DNA from: Wolfiporia cocos | Lineage: Eukaryota; Basidiomycota; Agaricomycetes; Polyporales; Phaeolaceae | Length of the DNA stretch: 64,000 nt | Direction of reading: 5' to 3' | Assembly: GCA_029448655.1 (NCBI GenBank) | Contig: JACCLO010000010.1 | Coordinates: 1,922,001-1,986,000, forward strand | Shown: piece after piece, positions 9,807 through 20,081 of the stretch | Numbering within the stretch: the first letter of the stretch is position 1 | Layout: every line of letters begins with the position of its first letter | Translations under genes and position numbers: made by a program | Notes under the pieces: model-generated | The model's input: only the letters and a program-made list of their open reading frames with translations | Database searches by the model: none | Told to the model about the DNA's origin: nothing

Positions 9807-11644
9807 TGTTCTTCTACGAGCCGTGCTAGGAGCTCGGGGTTCTTGGCTTTCAGAGCCCTAATTGCTGTGACCGCTCTGTTGGCGGTGATGTATTCAGTCT
9901 CTTCCTCAGAGACTTCTTCAATGCGAGCTTCTTGCTCGGCTTCTTCTTCTTCGGTCTTTCGAGTAGTCCGCCTGGGGCGGGCTGGCTTCCTTGGCTTCTT
10001 CGGGCAATCTCGCGACATATGTCCTGGCTGATGGCAGGTGAAACACTTGCCCTTCTTGATGTGATCGTCCCTTTCCTGGGTGGTCATTCGATCTACATCC
10101 ATCGCATTCGGATCTTTCGGTGCGGTCGTCTGAGGAGCACTAGTGCGTCCGTTGTTCTGGTTCGAGGCTTGCCAGGCCTTCTTCTTGATAAACGGCTTAT
10201 CCCGTTTCAAGAATATCTTGTACGTATTTTCATAGTATGAGGCAGCGGACTGCCATTCGTCAATGGTCGCCGGCAGCGGCCGGACACCGATGATGTATCG
10301 GGTTGTGTGTTCGGGTAACCCTTTCTCGAAGAGGGTTATGAGCAACGCGTTTCCGTCCGCGCTGTATCGATCGTACTGGGCCTTTCCGGCCAAGTTGTTG
10401 AATTCGGTGATATAATCATCGATGTCCTTTCTGTCCTGGGCTACTTCCAGGATTTTCTTCCGCGCCTTCTGTACTTCTTCGATGGCTCCGAAGGCCTTCT
10501 GAAAGTCTGCATCGAATTGTGCGAGACTAGGCGGGAAGAATCGTTTTGTCAGGGGGTTCGTATAAACCCGGTGATAGTTCTGTTTCCATTGGCCCGTCTT
10601 CCCCTTGTTTGAAATATAAGAGAGGATAAAGATCACTCTCTGAACGTCATTTTGGAACGACGTTTCGTACATCGTAAACCAGGAATTGCACTGGTTTATG
10701 AAGTTCTGCATGTCGGATCGTTCCCCGTCGAATACGTCTGGGGGATTGATCTTTATCATCGGGGGTCGGTAGTACGGGTTCGGCGCCGGAGGTTGATGCT
10801 GCGGCGCATTCGGTGGTGGAGGGCCTCCCGGGGGTCCTCCTCCTCCCGGGTATCCTCCACCCAGGTTTCCTGGATTTCCTCCGGGGTTCCCGGGGTTTCC
10901 TCCTCCAGGGTTTCCTCCTCCGGGGTTCGCGGGGGTTCCTCCTCCGAATCCTCCAGGAGGGGGGGCATTCCCTCCTCCGAGTCCGAAGTTTCCTCCCAGT
11001 CCTCCTCCGCTTGTACTTGCGGGGGTTCGTCCAAATAGGCCTGAAGGCCACGTTCCTGGGTTTGTCGTTCCCATTCCTCCGCTTGGGCTAGTCCAAGACG
11101 GATTTCCTCCGCTACCCATTCCGGGTGCGTTCTGTGGGGGGTTTCCAAAGAGGTCTGTTCCTCCAGCCATAGACCCAATCCCACTCTGTGCAAAAGCAGA
11201 TATAAATCCTGGAGGGTCCTGTCCTCCAGTCTGGCTGTTATCTGTTCCTGTAAGGTTTCCAGGATTTCTCCCATCATCTCCGATGCGTTCAATTCCTGCC
11301 ATTCCTGTGGCGCCCGAAGGCTGATTCGTATTTCCATCGGCATCGGAGGTTCTGTTGATGGTTTCGGTTTCGTTTTCGGTCAACGTCGCGGTTGACATCG
11401 GAGGAATTTCTCCGAATCGTTCGAACGCTTCACGCGTTATTTCCCAAGCGGTCGTTCTTGCGGAGGGGTATACTTCTACCCACTTCGATGCCCTATCTTC
11501 TCTTGGAATGACAACAATTCCTCCGCGGTTACGGAAGGCTCCAATGGTGTCAGTCCACTCGTATCGGTTGAGTCTGTAGACTCCCTGAATGTCCTCGGGC
11601 AAGAGTTCAATCAGTCGTGCTGGGAATTCTGGTCCAAATATCAT
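9794..11644 (-). CDS. Gag of element A
   Basis: This is a 616-codon structural protein that would form the particle and bind the RNA. The start ATG is at 11644, 46 nt below the 5' LTR. The order is: an acidic/neutral N-terminal part; a long Gly/Pro/Asn-rich region (about residues 165-280, with repeated GGGNP-like units); a capsid-like helical region starting near the KINPPDVFDGE stretch; and a classical CCHC zinc knuckle (CFTCHQPGHMSRDC) near residue 545, followed by a basic then acidic tail. It ends TAG at 9794-9796, inside the frameshift signal. The Gly-rich tract (GGN codons) opens long shadow frames in the other two phases. Confidence 0.88.
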   Translation of the reverse strand: MIFGPEFPARLIELLPEDIQGVYRLNRYEWTDTIGAFRNRGGIVVIPREDRASKWVEVYPSARTTAWEITREAFERFGEIPPMSTATLTENETETINRTSDADGNTNQPSGATGMAGIERIGDDGRNPGNLTGTDNSQTGGQDPPGFISAFAQSGIGSMAGGTDLFGNPPQNAPGMGSGGNPSWTSPSGGMGTTNPGTWPSGLFGRTPASTSGGGLGGNFGLGGGNAPPPGGFGGGTPANPGGGNPGGGNPGNPGGNPGNLGGGYPGGGGPPGGPPPPNAPQHQPPAPNPYYRPPMIKINPPDVFDGERSDMQNFINQCNSWFTMYETSFQNDVQRVIFILSYISNKGKTGQWKQNYHRVYTNPLTKRFFPPSLAQFDADFQKAFGAIEEVQKARKKILEVAQDRKDIDDYITEFNNLAGKAQYDRYSADGNALLITLFEKGLPEHTTRYIIGVRPLPATIDEWQSAASYYENTYKIFLKRDKPFIKKKAWQASNQNNGRTSAPQTTAPKDPNAMDVDRMTTQERDDHIKKGKCFTCHQPGHMSRDCPKKPRKPARPRRTTRKTEEEEAEQEARIEEVSEEETEYITANRAVTAIRALKAKNPELLARLVEEQDFA

Positions 11645-11678
11645 GTGCCCTTACACCGTGATAGGTGAGGGAGTGATA

Positions 11679-11689
11679 AGCTCGACCTT
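11679..11689 (-). other. Primer-binding site of A (self-priming type)
   Basis: On the minus strand AAGGTCGAGCT starts 1 nt after the 5' LTR. It is the exact reverse complement of AGCTCGACCTT in the LTR (plus coordinates 12015-12025), the predicted RNA 5' end. Confidence 0.75.
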
Positions 11690-11690
11690 C

Positions 11691-12398
11691 TGTTACGGGT
11701 CGAATACCCGTTCGTATATTCGAATCGCGAATATAGATCTTTCTTCTGCACTTAGGCACGTCGCCGTATGCAAGGCAAATACTCGTTAGATGCCTTCGGG
11801 TCCTAAGTGAAGTCCTTAGGAGATCGGTTAATATCCAATACGCGTTAGAGGATATAATCTGTTCAGGTGCGAGTCGGATAGGATATAAGACTCGCCTAAG
11901 TCCGAGAAGTCGGTGTGCACTTCGAGGACTTAGTCGTTCGGTTGCTCGAGCGAGATATACTGAGCGTAGTTTCCTACGTTTGAGAACGAGTATAAGACTT
12001 CTTGTTTGTACAACAAGGTCGAGCTGAAGAGCCTCGACAGTAAGTACATGAGTTTATATACTACGTTAGCTTTCAGGGGTCAAGCCTGTCCCAGATGTCA
12101 CCGCTACTATCTACGCCATAGTACCAAACGTTTGATAAGTATGTAGTGATATATCCGAGACGATAGATAGGAATGATGGCGGTTGAACGCCATCTATCAG
12201 CTAATAAACGATGAACATGAAACGGTGGCAGAGTTGGATCTGCCAGCGATGAAACGCGCCCTATAGCCTAGTACAACTGGGGATGCGCCCAGTAGAGTCA
12301 CGAGTAGCCAGGGGAGTTGGTTGCGCAACAAGTCCCTGTATCGTATTCGACCGATGGTGAGTCCTGCAGATATTCGAAAAATCAAAATAATCGTAACA
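11691..12398 (-). repeat. 5' LTR of element A
   Basis: It is 708 bp and carries the promoter. A TATATAA box (minus strand, 12060-12054) lies 35 nt upstream of the predicted self-primer. The mismatches with the 3' LTR that I can see are three transitions (near 4119/11876, 4154/11911 and 4360/12117). Confidence 0.95.
12015..12060 (-). promoter_or_regulatory. TATA box and self-primer of element A
   Basis: TATATAA (12060-12054) and then AGCTCGACCTT (12025-12015), pairing exactly with 11679-11689. Spacing is 35 nt, consistent with a pol II start at the primer. Confidence 0.7.
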
Positions 12399-12700
12399 CA
12401 AACTCAATAAACGAATTGCCACCAAACGCAAGCAACCCCCTCCTCTGGCCCTCTGCCTCTCCGACCCGGTTGCCGGACCATCAGTGCTGGCAAATCACAA
12501 AGTCCTTGACCCTTTCCTCTAATTTGGTCGTGTTAAGCCCCTCAAGGCTATGACACACGTGCTTCCCCTTCTGGAGGGCATGCTTACCTGATGCACCCCC
12601 CTCACTAACCACCCGCCAACCTATTGAAACATCAACATGGTGAAAGACCAACAGTTCCACCAGATGGTATTAGAACTAGAGGACTTGGTGGATAACATAG
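12399..12700 (+). pseudogene. ORF0 pseudogene, segment 3 (C-terminal part)
   Basis: This continues segment 2 after element A, starting with the duplicated CAAAC. The translation, with stops and frameshifts, matches ORF0 of B/E through the NHKVLDP, PLLEGMLT, NHPPTY and LELEDLVDNI stretches. It is cut at 12700 by an LTR, and the last 75 or so codons are missing here. Confidence 0.7.
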
Positions 12701-13044
12701 TGTCACAAAATATTCCGTTATTATTTTAGACTCCCTCGCTATAGGTTATACGGCGCTGCTAGGCGTACGACGCCCTCTATACCGTAGCCACCTCCACGTC
12801 ACGCCCAGATACTGTATGTCACCTGACCGCTTGGTTAGCGCTGTAGGGTAGCGCGCGCCTCAGGTACGGACACATGATGGTCACATTAGTTACATGGTAG
12901 TGTAGCATCACGGTCACTTGTAGTTATTGCGCACGGGCCAGTACTTTAGGGTAACCCGCTCCGCTCTCCACACCATGTATATAACCTACGACAAGATGAG
13001 GCTTACTCCCCATCTTTAGGATTCTCGATAATGAGCTGACAAGC
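12701..13044 (+). repeat. 5' part of a type-I LTR
   Basis: It starts tgtcacaaaatattccg and follows the solo LTR at 61176-61743 as far as the TATA/leader stretch (tactccccatcttt, then attctcgataatg). It is truncated at 13044 by the next LTR. Confidence 0.7.
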
Positions 13045-13346
13045 TGTCACAGATTTATCTGGGGCTTACAGCATTTTTCCTATGATTATAGCAATTTATC
13101 CGGGACTTATACGTCTAACTACAAGTTATCTATGGGTTGACTCCCATTGCCATACAACAAGCTCTTAACTGGGCTTATCAACCACATGACCAGCTTACAT
13201 AATGCTACGGTACCTTCTGGTCCAATAGCAACACTACAGCTACGTCATAGGTCTCGCCCGTCAGAGCAAGACCAGCCACGTCATAAGATCTTAGATCACA
13301 ATGATAGGCCGAGCACGGCACGCTCGCATAATAATGTCAACACGAC
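13045..13346 (+). repeat. 5' part of an H-family LTR
   Basis: It starts tgtcacagatttatctgg and matches the first 300 bp or so of the H LTR at 28902. It is truncated at 13346 by an H LTR in the opposite orientation. Confidence 0.75.
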
Positions 13347-14276
13347 TGACACAGATCTATCCTGTGGGACTCACCTAGTCGCTATCCTGAGGTACTAGGG
13401 CGACTAGACGAGGAAGACGGACCCAGTGCAGCAGTTGCTAGTGGAAGTAGCGCAGCCGCAAACCAGTCAAAGCTTGGGACTACCAATGGTAGTCCACTGG
13501 GAGTACCTATGGTACTCCGCGTGTGGGCATTCGAGGTAACGACGATAGAATAGAACTGAAGTATGGAGCGCTTGGCTCCTACTCAAATACATGTATGCGG
13601 AGAGGTCATGTGCTACTGTATAATACTACCTTTCCGGGTTATGCGGCTTTGCCAAGGGGCGAAGCTTATCTTATCTACTTGTTTATAGATCCTATCTACA
13701 ATGGCCGTGTGGGCCGGTAATGGCCGCACCAATAGTAAGAGAGGAGGTTTATTATTATCTGTGATAAACGCGGGCACAGCCCAGGTATCGATGGCCGTAA
13801 AGGCCGGACCTATAGCGATATTGCCTTGCTGCTAATATAGTGCTATTTGGCCGTGTTGCCATTATTATGCGAGGGCGTGGCGCGCCTGCGGTGCCATTGT
13901 GATCAAGGATCTTATGGCGGTGGGAAGCCGTGAAGGCCAACCCAATAGTACAAGGCCGCGAGGCACTGTTTGTACATGTGGACATTATTATGCGAGCGTG
14001 CCGCGCTCGGCCTATCATTATGATCTAAGATCTATGACGTGGCTGGTCTTGCTCTGTCGAGCGAGACCTGTATGACGTAGCTGTAACTATGCTATTGGAC
14101 CGGAAGGTGCCGTAGCGTTACGTAAGCTAGTTATGTGGTTGATAAGCCCAGTTAAGAGCTGTTCGTGGTGGCAATGGGAGTTAACCCGTAGATAACTGGT
14201 AGTTAGACGTATAAATCCCAGGTAAATTACTATAATCATAGGAAAAATGCTGTAAGCCCCAGATAAATCTGTGACA
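13347..14276 (-). repeat. H-family LTR, 3' LTR of a minus-strand H copy
   Basis: The ends are tgacacag (13347) and ctgtgaca (14276). It is followed at once by an H-type polypurine tract and 3' region, so it is the 3' LTR of an H copy on the minus strand. At 930 bp it is shorter than the 1,089-bp copy at 28902 because of internal differences. Confidence 0.8.
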
Positions 14277-14805
14277 TTATCCCCGCTTTAGGTTTCATCG
14301 TCCCTGATGAAACTTTTCATTCTTATTGCATCCCAAGAGCTGTGTAACGCGTGAAGACGATGTGTCTAATGCCGTTAAGGTGCTGCTTCAATTGGTTAAT
14401 TGAACAGGGATAAATGGGAGTTTCAGGACTTTGTAGTGGAACCTGAGCGTTGAGTGGGATAGCGATTGTATTCCTTATAGTGATTTGTAATGCGTGATAG
14501 CGAAGTGCTAAATGCCGTTACTAGCGATTATCAACGCGTGATGACCGAAAGGTCAAATGCCGTTGTTGGGGAAGGATAGTCTTGTTACTTGAGTGTATTG
14601 TCATTGTGCACGCGGATCCTAGAAGGAGGGACTCTCCTGTTATCGCTGAAGGTGTTCAAGTGCCTTTTCGCGACCTTGGTCGGATTGTTGCTTTTGCTTA
14701 TGACGTTACTCGTAGCAGAAGGCGATATGGAAATGGTCTACATATAGTGCCTTTGAAGTCTACTAGTAATCTATACTCCAATAGCTTGCCAAGCGTATTA
14801 GAGGG
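14277..14805 (-). mobile_element. 3' internal region of an inverted H copy, with hairpin repeats
   Basis: This is the reverse-complement counterpart of 28377-28901. It holds a polypurine tract (AAAGCGGGGATAA before the LTR, minus strand) and three hairpin repeats (14345-14377, 14488-14520, 14532-14565). The 78-codon frame 14582-14818 also exists in the other copy but ends at the element B junction; I do not call it a gene. Confidence 0.7.
14345..14565. ncRNA. Three covarying hairpin repeats of element H (left copy)
   Basis: Each unit has the frame AAYGCGTGA - stem - loop - stem - AATGCCGTT. Read on the plus strand the stems are AGAC/GTCT (14345-14377), TAGC/GCTA (14488-14520) and TGACC/GGTCA with a GAAA loop (14532-14565). 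The stem sequences differ but always pair, which suggests a structured RNA element. The real transcript would be the minus strand of this copy, where the pairing is equally possible. Function unknown. Confidence 0.45.
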
Positions 14806-15504
14806 TGACACAGACTAGACTGTGGGACTCACACTATAACCTTATTGGCGACTTGAAGTAGTTGCTAGAGGTTGGTGAGGAGACTAGTGGGCGCAAGCAG
14901 AGATGTTATGTAACTGTGCGAATGCAGAGAACAAATCTAAGGCTTATCCGCAGTGATAGCCCTACTTATATACATGCTTTGTTTGGTTACCAGTAAGGGA
15001 GCCAAACATGAAGACGGTCTGTGCGCAGACGTAACTAATACAGCTAAGTTGTAAACTACAATAGACCATGTGCGCCGGTAATGGCCGCACCAGTAAGAGC
15101 GTTTGTTTGGACCGTAGGTCCATGTTGTGGAAGTGGCTGTAACTACGTTAGTAAGCCATGCATGTGATTCTTATATTCCGGTATCGGGATATGAGTAATC
15201 GTAAGGTCATTGGCATGTGATAACGAGTGGGCCGCTTATCCAATTGTACTGACATAGCCTGGTATCGGGATATGAGTAAGGCGCGTGACACCGGAGGTTA
15301 GTCCGCTGAGTCATTGACGCGTACAAGCGTGTTATGTACGTGTTGTTATGACAAGTGGACGTATACCGCGTTGTGTACGTGTTGTTTGGTTGCGTGTACG
15401 TGTAGATGGGCGCTTAGCAGCGTAAATGTCTACAAGGTTGTAGAAATACCAGATAAATAGGTAAAAATACGGGAAAAATAGTGGCATGTCCCAAATCTGT
15501 GACA
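14806..15504 (-). repeat. 3' LTR of element B
   Basis: It is 699 bp, from tgacacagac to aatctgtgaca. It carries 39 bp (between near-repeats of gtacgtgttgtt around 15336-15388) that are absent from the 660-bp LTRs of E. Confidence 0.93.
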
Positions 15505-15520
15505 TTACCCCCTCTTCAGG
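15505..15520 (-). other. Polypurine tract of element B
   Basis: On the minus strand GAAGAGGGGGTAA abuts the TGTCACAG start of the 3' LTR. The same tract is present in C and E. Confidence 0.65.
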
Positions 15521-15543
15521 TTTCATTGTCCCTAATGGAACGA

Positions 15544-18500
15544 TTACTTTCCTGTGGAGCCGAATCCACCAGTACCGCGCTCGGATTTAATCTTTTCAAA
15601 GTAAGATTTTCCGTGTAGCGTAATGTGCGGGTCCTTAGCAACTTCGCAGATGAGCTGGGCAATCTTATCTCCGGCTCGGATATCGATGGATATGTCCGAG
15701 TGGTTCCAAAGGATGATGATTACTTCGCCTTGATAATCGTGGTCAATGAAGCCACCCATTACGTCTATGCCTTTTTGGGCAAGACTAGAGCGGGGGGCGA
15801 TACGTCCGTAAGTGCCGAAAGGTACCTGGATTTTCAGTTTGGTGTTGTATTCTGTCTGCCCGTGAGCTGGCAGAACATCGCCTGTTGCAGTGTACAGGTC
15901 AAACCCAACCGAGTCCTTGGTTCCTTTTTCCGGCATTCGGCCGCCTTCACCGACTACGATTTTCAAGTCCGCGTTTTGGTTAATGTCAGCTGACATCCAT
16001 CCCCCGTCGGGGTGTCTAACCATGCGCTGCTTCGGGTCCTTTGCAAATTCCTCGCAGTACTGCGGCCAGTCGTCTGGCCACGTGCATTCGTCGGCTTCCC
16101 AGTCGTCGCTGTCCGGGTCGAAGACGTGAACTGCTTCTTTCCTTCTAGCTGATTGCCTGAGGGGAACATCCTGCATTGGAATGGCGTGTGAAGCCTTGTA
16201 TTCCTGCAGCATGTCATATGCCGTGTCGAGATCGGCTTCGCGTACCCAGGAGTCGTCATTGATACCGAATCCTTTCCATCGGTTCTGTATTCAACTCTTC
16301 CTGCGCGGAGACGATGATCTAAGATCTTCTCAACTTCCCATAATTCCTCGCCCTCGACCATTTCTGGTTGAGGCTCTGGTTTCTTTTGATGCACAGGGTC
16401 CTTGTACATAACCAACTTGGAAGCGTGGAATACGGGGTGATAAGCCCTGTATTGCTCGTCCATGTGTACCCTAAAGGTGACCGGAGATAATTGTTCAATT
16501 ATCTTGAATGGTCCCAAATAGCGTGGACTAAGACTTCTTTCGGAGTCTTGCCAGCTACGAGCGTCAACGAGAACTTTGTCGCCGACTTTAAACGGTACCA
16601 AGCGCTTATGTTGATCGTAGTACCAAGACCAGCGTTCAGCAGCCAATTTCATAGCTGCTTTAGCTTGTTCTTGTGCTGACCATCTGGCGTAAGCAAATTG
16701 ATTTAAGTCCGAGTATTGCGTCGGCTTCAAATCCGTAGGTCCTGCATTGGGATACCTTCCTAGTTCGACGAAGAATGGACTATTCTTGGTCGTTTCACTA
16801 GCCGCGTTGTTATACGCGAACTCCGCCGTGGGGAGATAGCATACCCAGTTATCTTTTTGGATAACGTCGATGTAGCATCGTAGGTATTGTTCTAGAATTT
16901 GGTTAATTCTCTCCGTTTGGCCGTCCGCTTGCGGGTGGTAGGCTGTCGTTATCGACCTCTGAATTCCCAATTGCTCGCACCATCCCTTGAATAACTCAGA
17001 AGAGAATTGCGGTCCTCTATCCGAAATGATTTGTTTCGGAAGTCCGTGATTCGGATAAATCCGAAGGTACAGGAGGTTCGCTAATTCCTTTGCCGAGATA
17101 TTGTCTGACGTGGGAATGAAGTGTGCGCGCTTGGTCAATCGGTCCACTACTACCATAATAGCAGTGAATTGTTTGAATTCGCCGCTAGGCGGTAAGTGAA
17201 CGATAAAGTCGATTGTGATTGTGTCCCAGGGTGCTTCCGGTACTGGGAGTGGTTGCAGGGGTCCATACGGGGTCTGGTTGCGGTTCTTCATGCGTTGGCA
17301 TGTGTCACAACCTTCCATGTATTGCTTTACCATAGTGGTCATTCCAGGCCACCAGTAATTATGCGATAGAAGTTCATAGGTCTTCCATCGTCCGAAGTGA
17401 CCGGCTGTTACATGGTCATGATGTAACTCCAGTATCTTCGTTCGCAATTCCTTAGGCTCTTTTGGAACGTACACTTTTCCTCGTCTGAGGAGTAATCCGG
17501 CCTCCATGTTCCATTCCTGGAGATCTTTACCGAATTCCTTGGGACCACTTTTCAGTAGTTCCTGGTAATCTTTGGTAATTTGATCGTCCATGAGGGCTTG
17601 TCGGATTTGTTGGAGAAGGTCCTCGTCGCCCGATTGTATCTCCTGCTGTGACGCTTCTAGCGCCCTAACCGTGAAGTATTCCGGTTTCAGCAAAATTTGA
17701 TCGCGATTGTCGAGTTCCACCCCCTCTTCATGGTCTGGCCTCCGTGACAGAGGATCAGCCGTGAGCATTGTTTTACCAGGTTTGTGACACATGGTGAAGT
17801 TGAACCTTGTCAGGTAAAGACTCCAACGTGCCTGTCTCCGGGTTAGCCGTTGTGCCGATTTGAAATATGTCAGATTGAGATGATCCGACCATACTTCGAA
17901 TTTGTGTGGATGTCCTTCGAGGTAATGTCTCCATTCTTCTAGAGCGCGGATGATTGCAAGCAACTCCTTATCGTAAATCTCATAGTTCCTTTCGGGTGCT
18001 GATAGAGATTTCGAGTCAAAGGCTACCGGGTGCCAGAGCTTATCCTCCGAAGAGTATTGCGATAGCACCGCACCAGTTGCGTAATCGGAAGAATCCGCTT
18101 CCACGCGGAACGGGGATTCCTGATCTGGGATCCGGAGTATTGGAGCCGATGTGAAGGCTTCCTTGAGAGTTTGGAAGGCTTCCGCTTGTTCGGGTCCCCA
18201 GTTCCACTGCGTGTTTTTCTTGGACAGTTCGGTTAACGGCTTAACCACTTTGGAGAAGTCCTTAATGAACCGACGGTAGTAGTTGGCGAAGCCAACAAAG
18301 GCCTGGACGTCCTTCACCTTGGCAGGTGTAGGCCAGTCCATAACGCCGGCTACCTTCTTAGGGTCCATTTCGACTTTTCCTTTGGAAATGATCATTCCCA
18401 GGTATTCAATACTGCTTTGTTCGAAGAAGCACTTTTCAGGCTTCGCGAACAAGTCGTTGTCTTGCAAGATTTGTAATACTTGCTTGACGATACGACGGTG

Positions 18501-20081
18501 TTCCAACAGGTTGTTTCCGAACACAAGGATGTCGTCTAGGTAGACAATGACCTTTCCTTCTCTGATAAGGTCACCTAGAATATCGTTCATCATGTGTTGG
18601 AACGTGCTGGGTGCATTACAAAAACCGAAGTACATGACTACAGCTTCGTAAAGGCCGTTAGGCGTAATGAATGCGGTCTTCCATTCATCTCCCTCCTTGA
18701 TTCTTACATTGTTGTAACCCCAACGCAAGTCGAGCTTCGTAAATATCGAAGCCTGGCTAAGCTTATCGATAAGCTCGTCTATGCGTGGGAGAGGGTACCT
18801 GTTTTTAATGGTCAAGTCGTTTACTTTTCGGTAATCGACTACCATTCGGGCTCCGCCGTCTTTTTTAGGGACGAAGAAGACCGGACTCGCGATCGGGGAT
18901 TTCGAGTGTCGGATGTAGCCCTTCCGTAACTCTTCCTGAATCCACTGATCTAGCGAGTTTGCTTCCTGAGGAGACATCTTGTATGCCTTACTCGGGGGCG
19001 GTAGCACCGCGTCATCGGGGAAGTCGATGGCGTGGTCGTATGGTTTCCGCTCGGGCATCCTTTCGGATGCGCGTTGAGAAAATACCGTGGGACCAAACTC
19101 CTGGTATTCCTCCGGAACCAAGGATTTCCATTTCTGGAGATCCGCATCTGTCAGGAATTCATCATCCGACTTCTCCGTTATCGACTGAATGGCATCGATA
19201 AGGAGTTCCGTTCCTTTGTCAAGGGTGTTCACCCAGGCGACAAAGGGATTCTCAGGTTCCTCTAAGCCAAGAAAATCTATTGGAAAGTCGTTGATAATCT
19301 GATAGATGTTGCGGGGTTCGATTTTGTCTTCTTCCTCAGAAATCGAAACCCGTTTGCCATGTTTGCATTTTTCCGTACACCGATATGTGAAGGTTCCTTC
19401 CGGCCAGTTGAAGTCCGGGTTGTGTTTCAGGAACCAGTCATATCCGAGGATCACATCCGCATTCTGTACATCCATTACGTACAAGAATTTGGTGGACTTG
19501 TGTTCTTCGTGCACCATATAAGCTTTAACCGCCATATTGATATTACCGGCGGTATTAGAGGTACCGTCGGCGTTGCGAATCTCGAGAGGCGAGGGTAGTT
19601 TCTGAGTGACTAACTTCTCCTCATGGACGAGTTTCTTATCGATGACGCTTATTGATGCACCGGTGTCGATTAATGCCATGGCGTTTACTTTCTTTCCATA
19701 TACCCACAGTTCTACTTCGATGGAGAATGATTTATTATCGTCTCGGGAATCATTTCCATGTACAACGTTATACAAAGTAAAGAACTTGAGCGCGAGTGGG
19801 TCAGGATGAAAGTATTGTACAGGAGGGGCACGTGTAGCTAGTGTCCTTGTCCTCCGGGCAAAGTCCATTGCCGAGTTTCCGAATATACCGATATGGGATA
19901 CCGAGTGACGTGCGACCGCTTTATCTTCCCACAAGATAAGGGGTCCCTGTGAAGCCTCTTTGTAGAGGTGCGCTTCTTCGGGGCGCTGTACACTCCCAGC
20001 CGCTGCGGGGCTGGTGTGTTCTTCACAGAACGTCTTCGAGACGTGTGGTTGGGGCGAGGGGAACCGAGATGGTCCCAACAT
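15544..20081 (-). pseudogene. Pol of element B, broken by a 1-bp deletion; C-terminal dUTPase in another frame
   Basis: Translation from the ATG at 20081 runs to 15963 (1,372 codons) with protease (DTGAS), RT (YLDD), RNase H, and integrase with HHCC and DDE. At about 16282 one base is missing relative to E, in the middle of the chromodomain, and the remaining codons of that frame are nonsense. The lost part continues in the next frame (15544-16212), which holds the rest of the chromodomain and a dUTPase with all five motifs (SVGFDLY, PRSSL, GFIDHDYQGE, KIAQLI, RGTGGFGSTG). A short ATG-started dUTPase ORF of 222 codons thus remains. Apart from this lesion it is nearly identical to pol of E. 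Confidence 0.85.

Larger units (their letters stand above)
3934..12398 (-). mobile_element. Element A: full-length Ty3/gypsy chromovirus with PR-dUTPase-RT order
   Basis: This is a complete 8,465-bp element on the minus strand. It is bounded by two 708-bp LTRs (3934-4641, 11691-12398) and the target duplication CAAAC (3929-3933, 12399-12403). By eye I count three mismatches between the LTRs, so it is fairly young. Gag begins only 46 nt after the 5' LTR; there is no ORF0 and no long leader, unlike B, D and E. A solo LTR of the same family sits at 56717-57424. Both gag and pol are open, so the element may be functional. Confidence 0.93.

Noticed and set aside
10756..11343. 195-codon Glu-rich frame inside gag of A, plus Arg-rich and Gly/Ser-rich frames on either strand nearby
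   Set aside because: The Gly-rich GGN codons of gag automatically give GAG and AGG runs in the other phases. No independent sign of coding.
14582..14818. 78-codon frame shared by both H copies (also 28346-28600)
   Set aside because: It differs at its end because the left copy runs into the B LTR. It has no recognisable motif, and the H internal region otherwise shows no coding. Left as unproven.
17954..20026. Repeated antisense ORFs of 60-125 codons over pol and gag, present at matching places in B, C and E
   Set aside because: They recur only because the sense genes are near-identical. No start context, domain or conservation beyond that of the sense frame.
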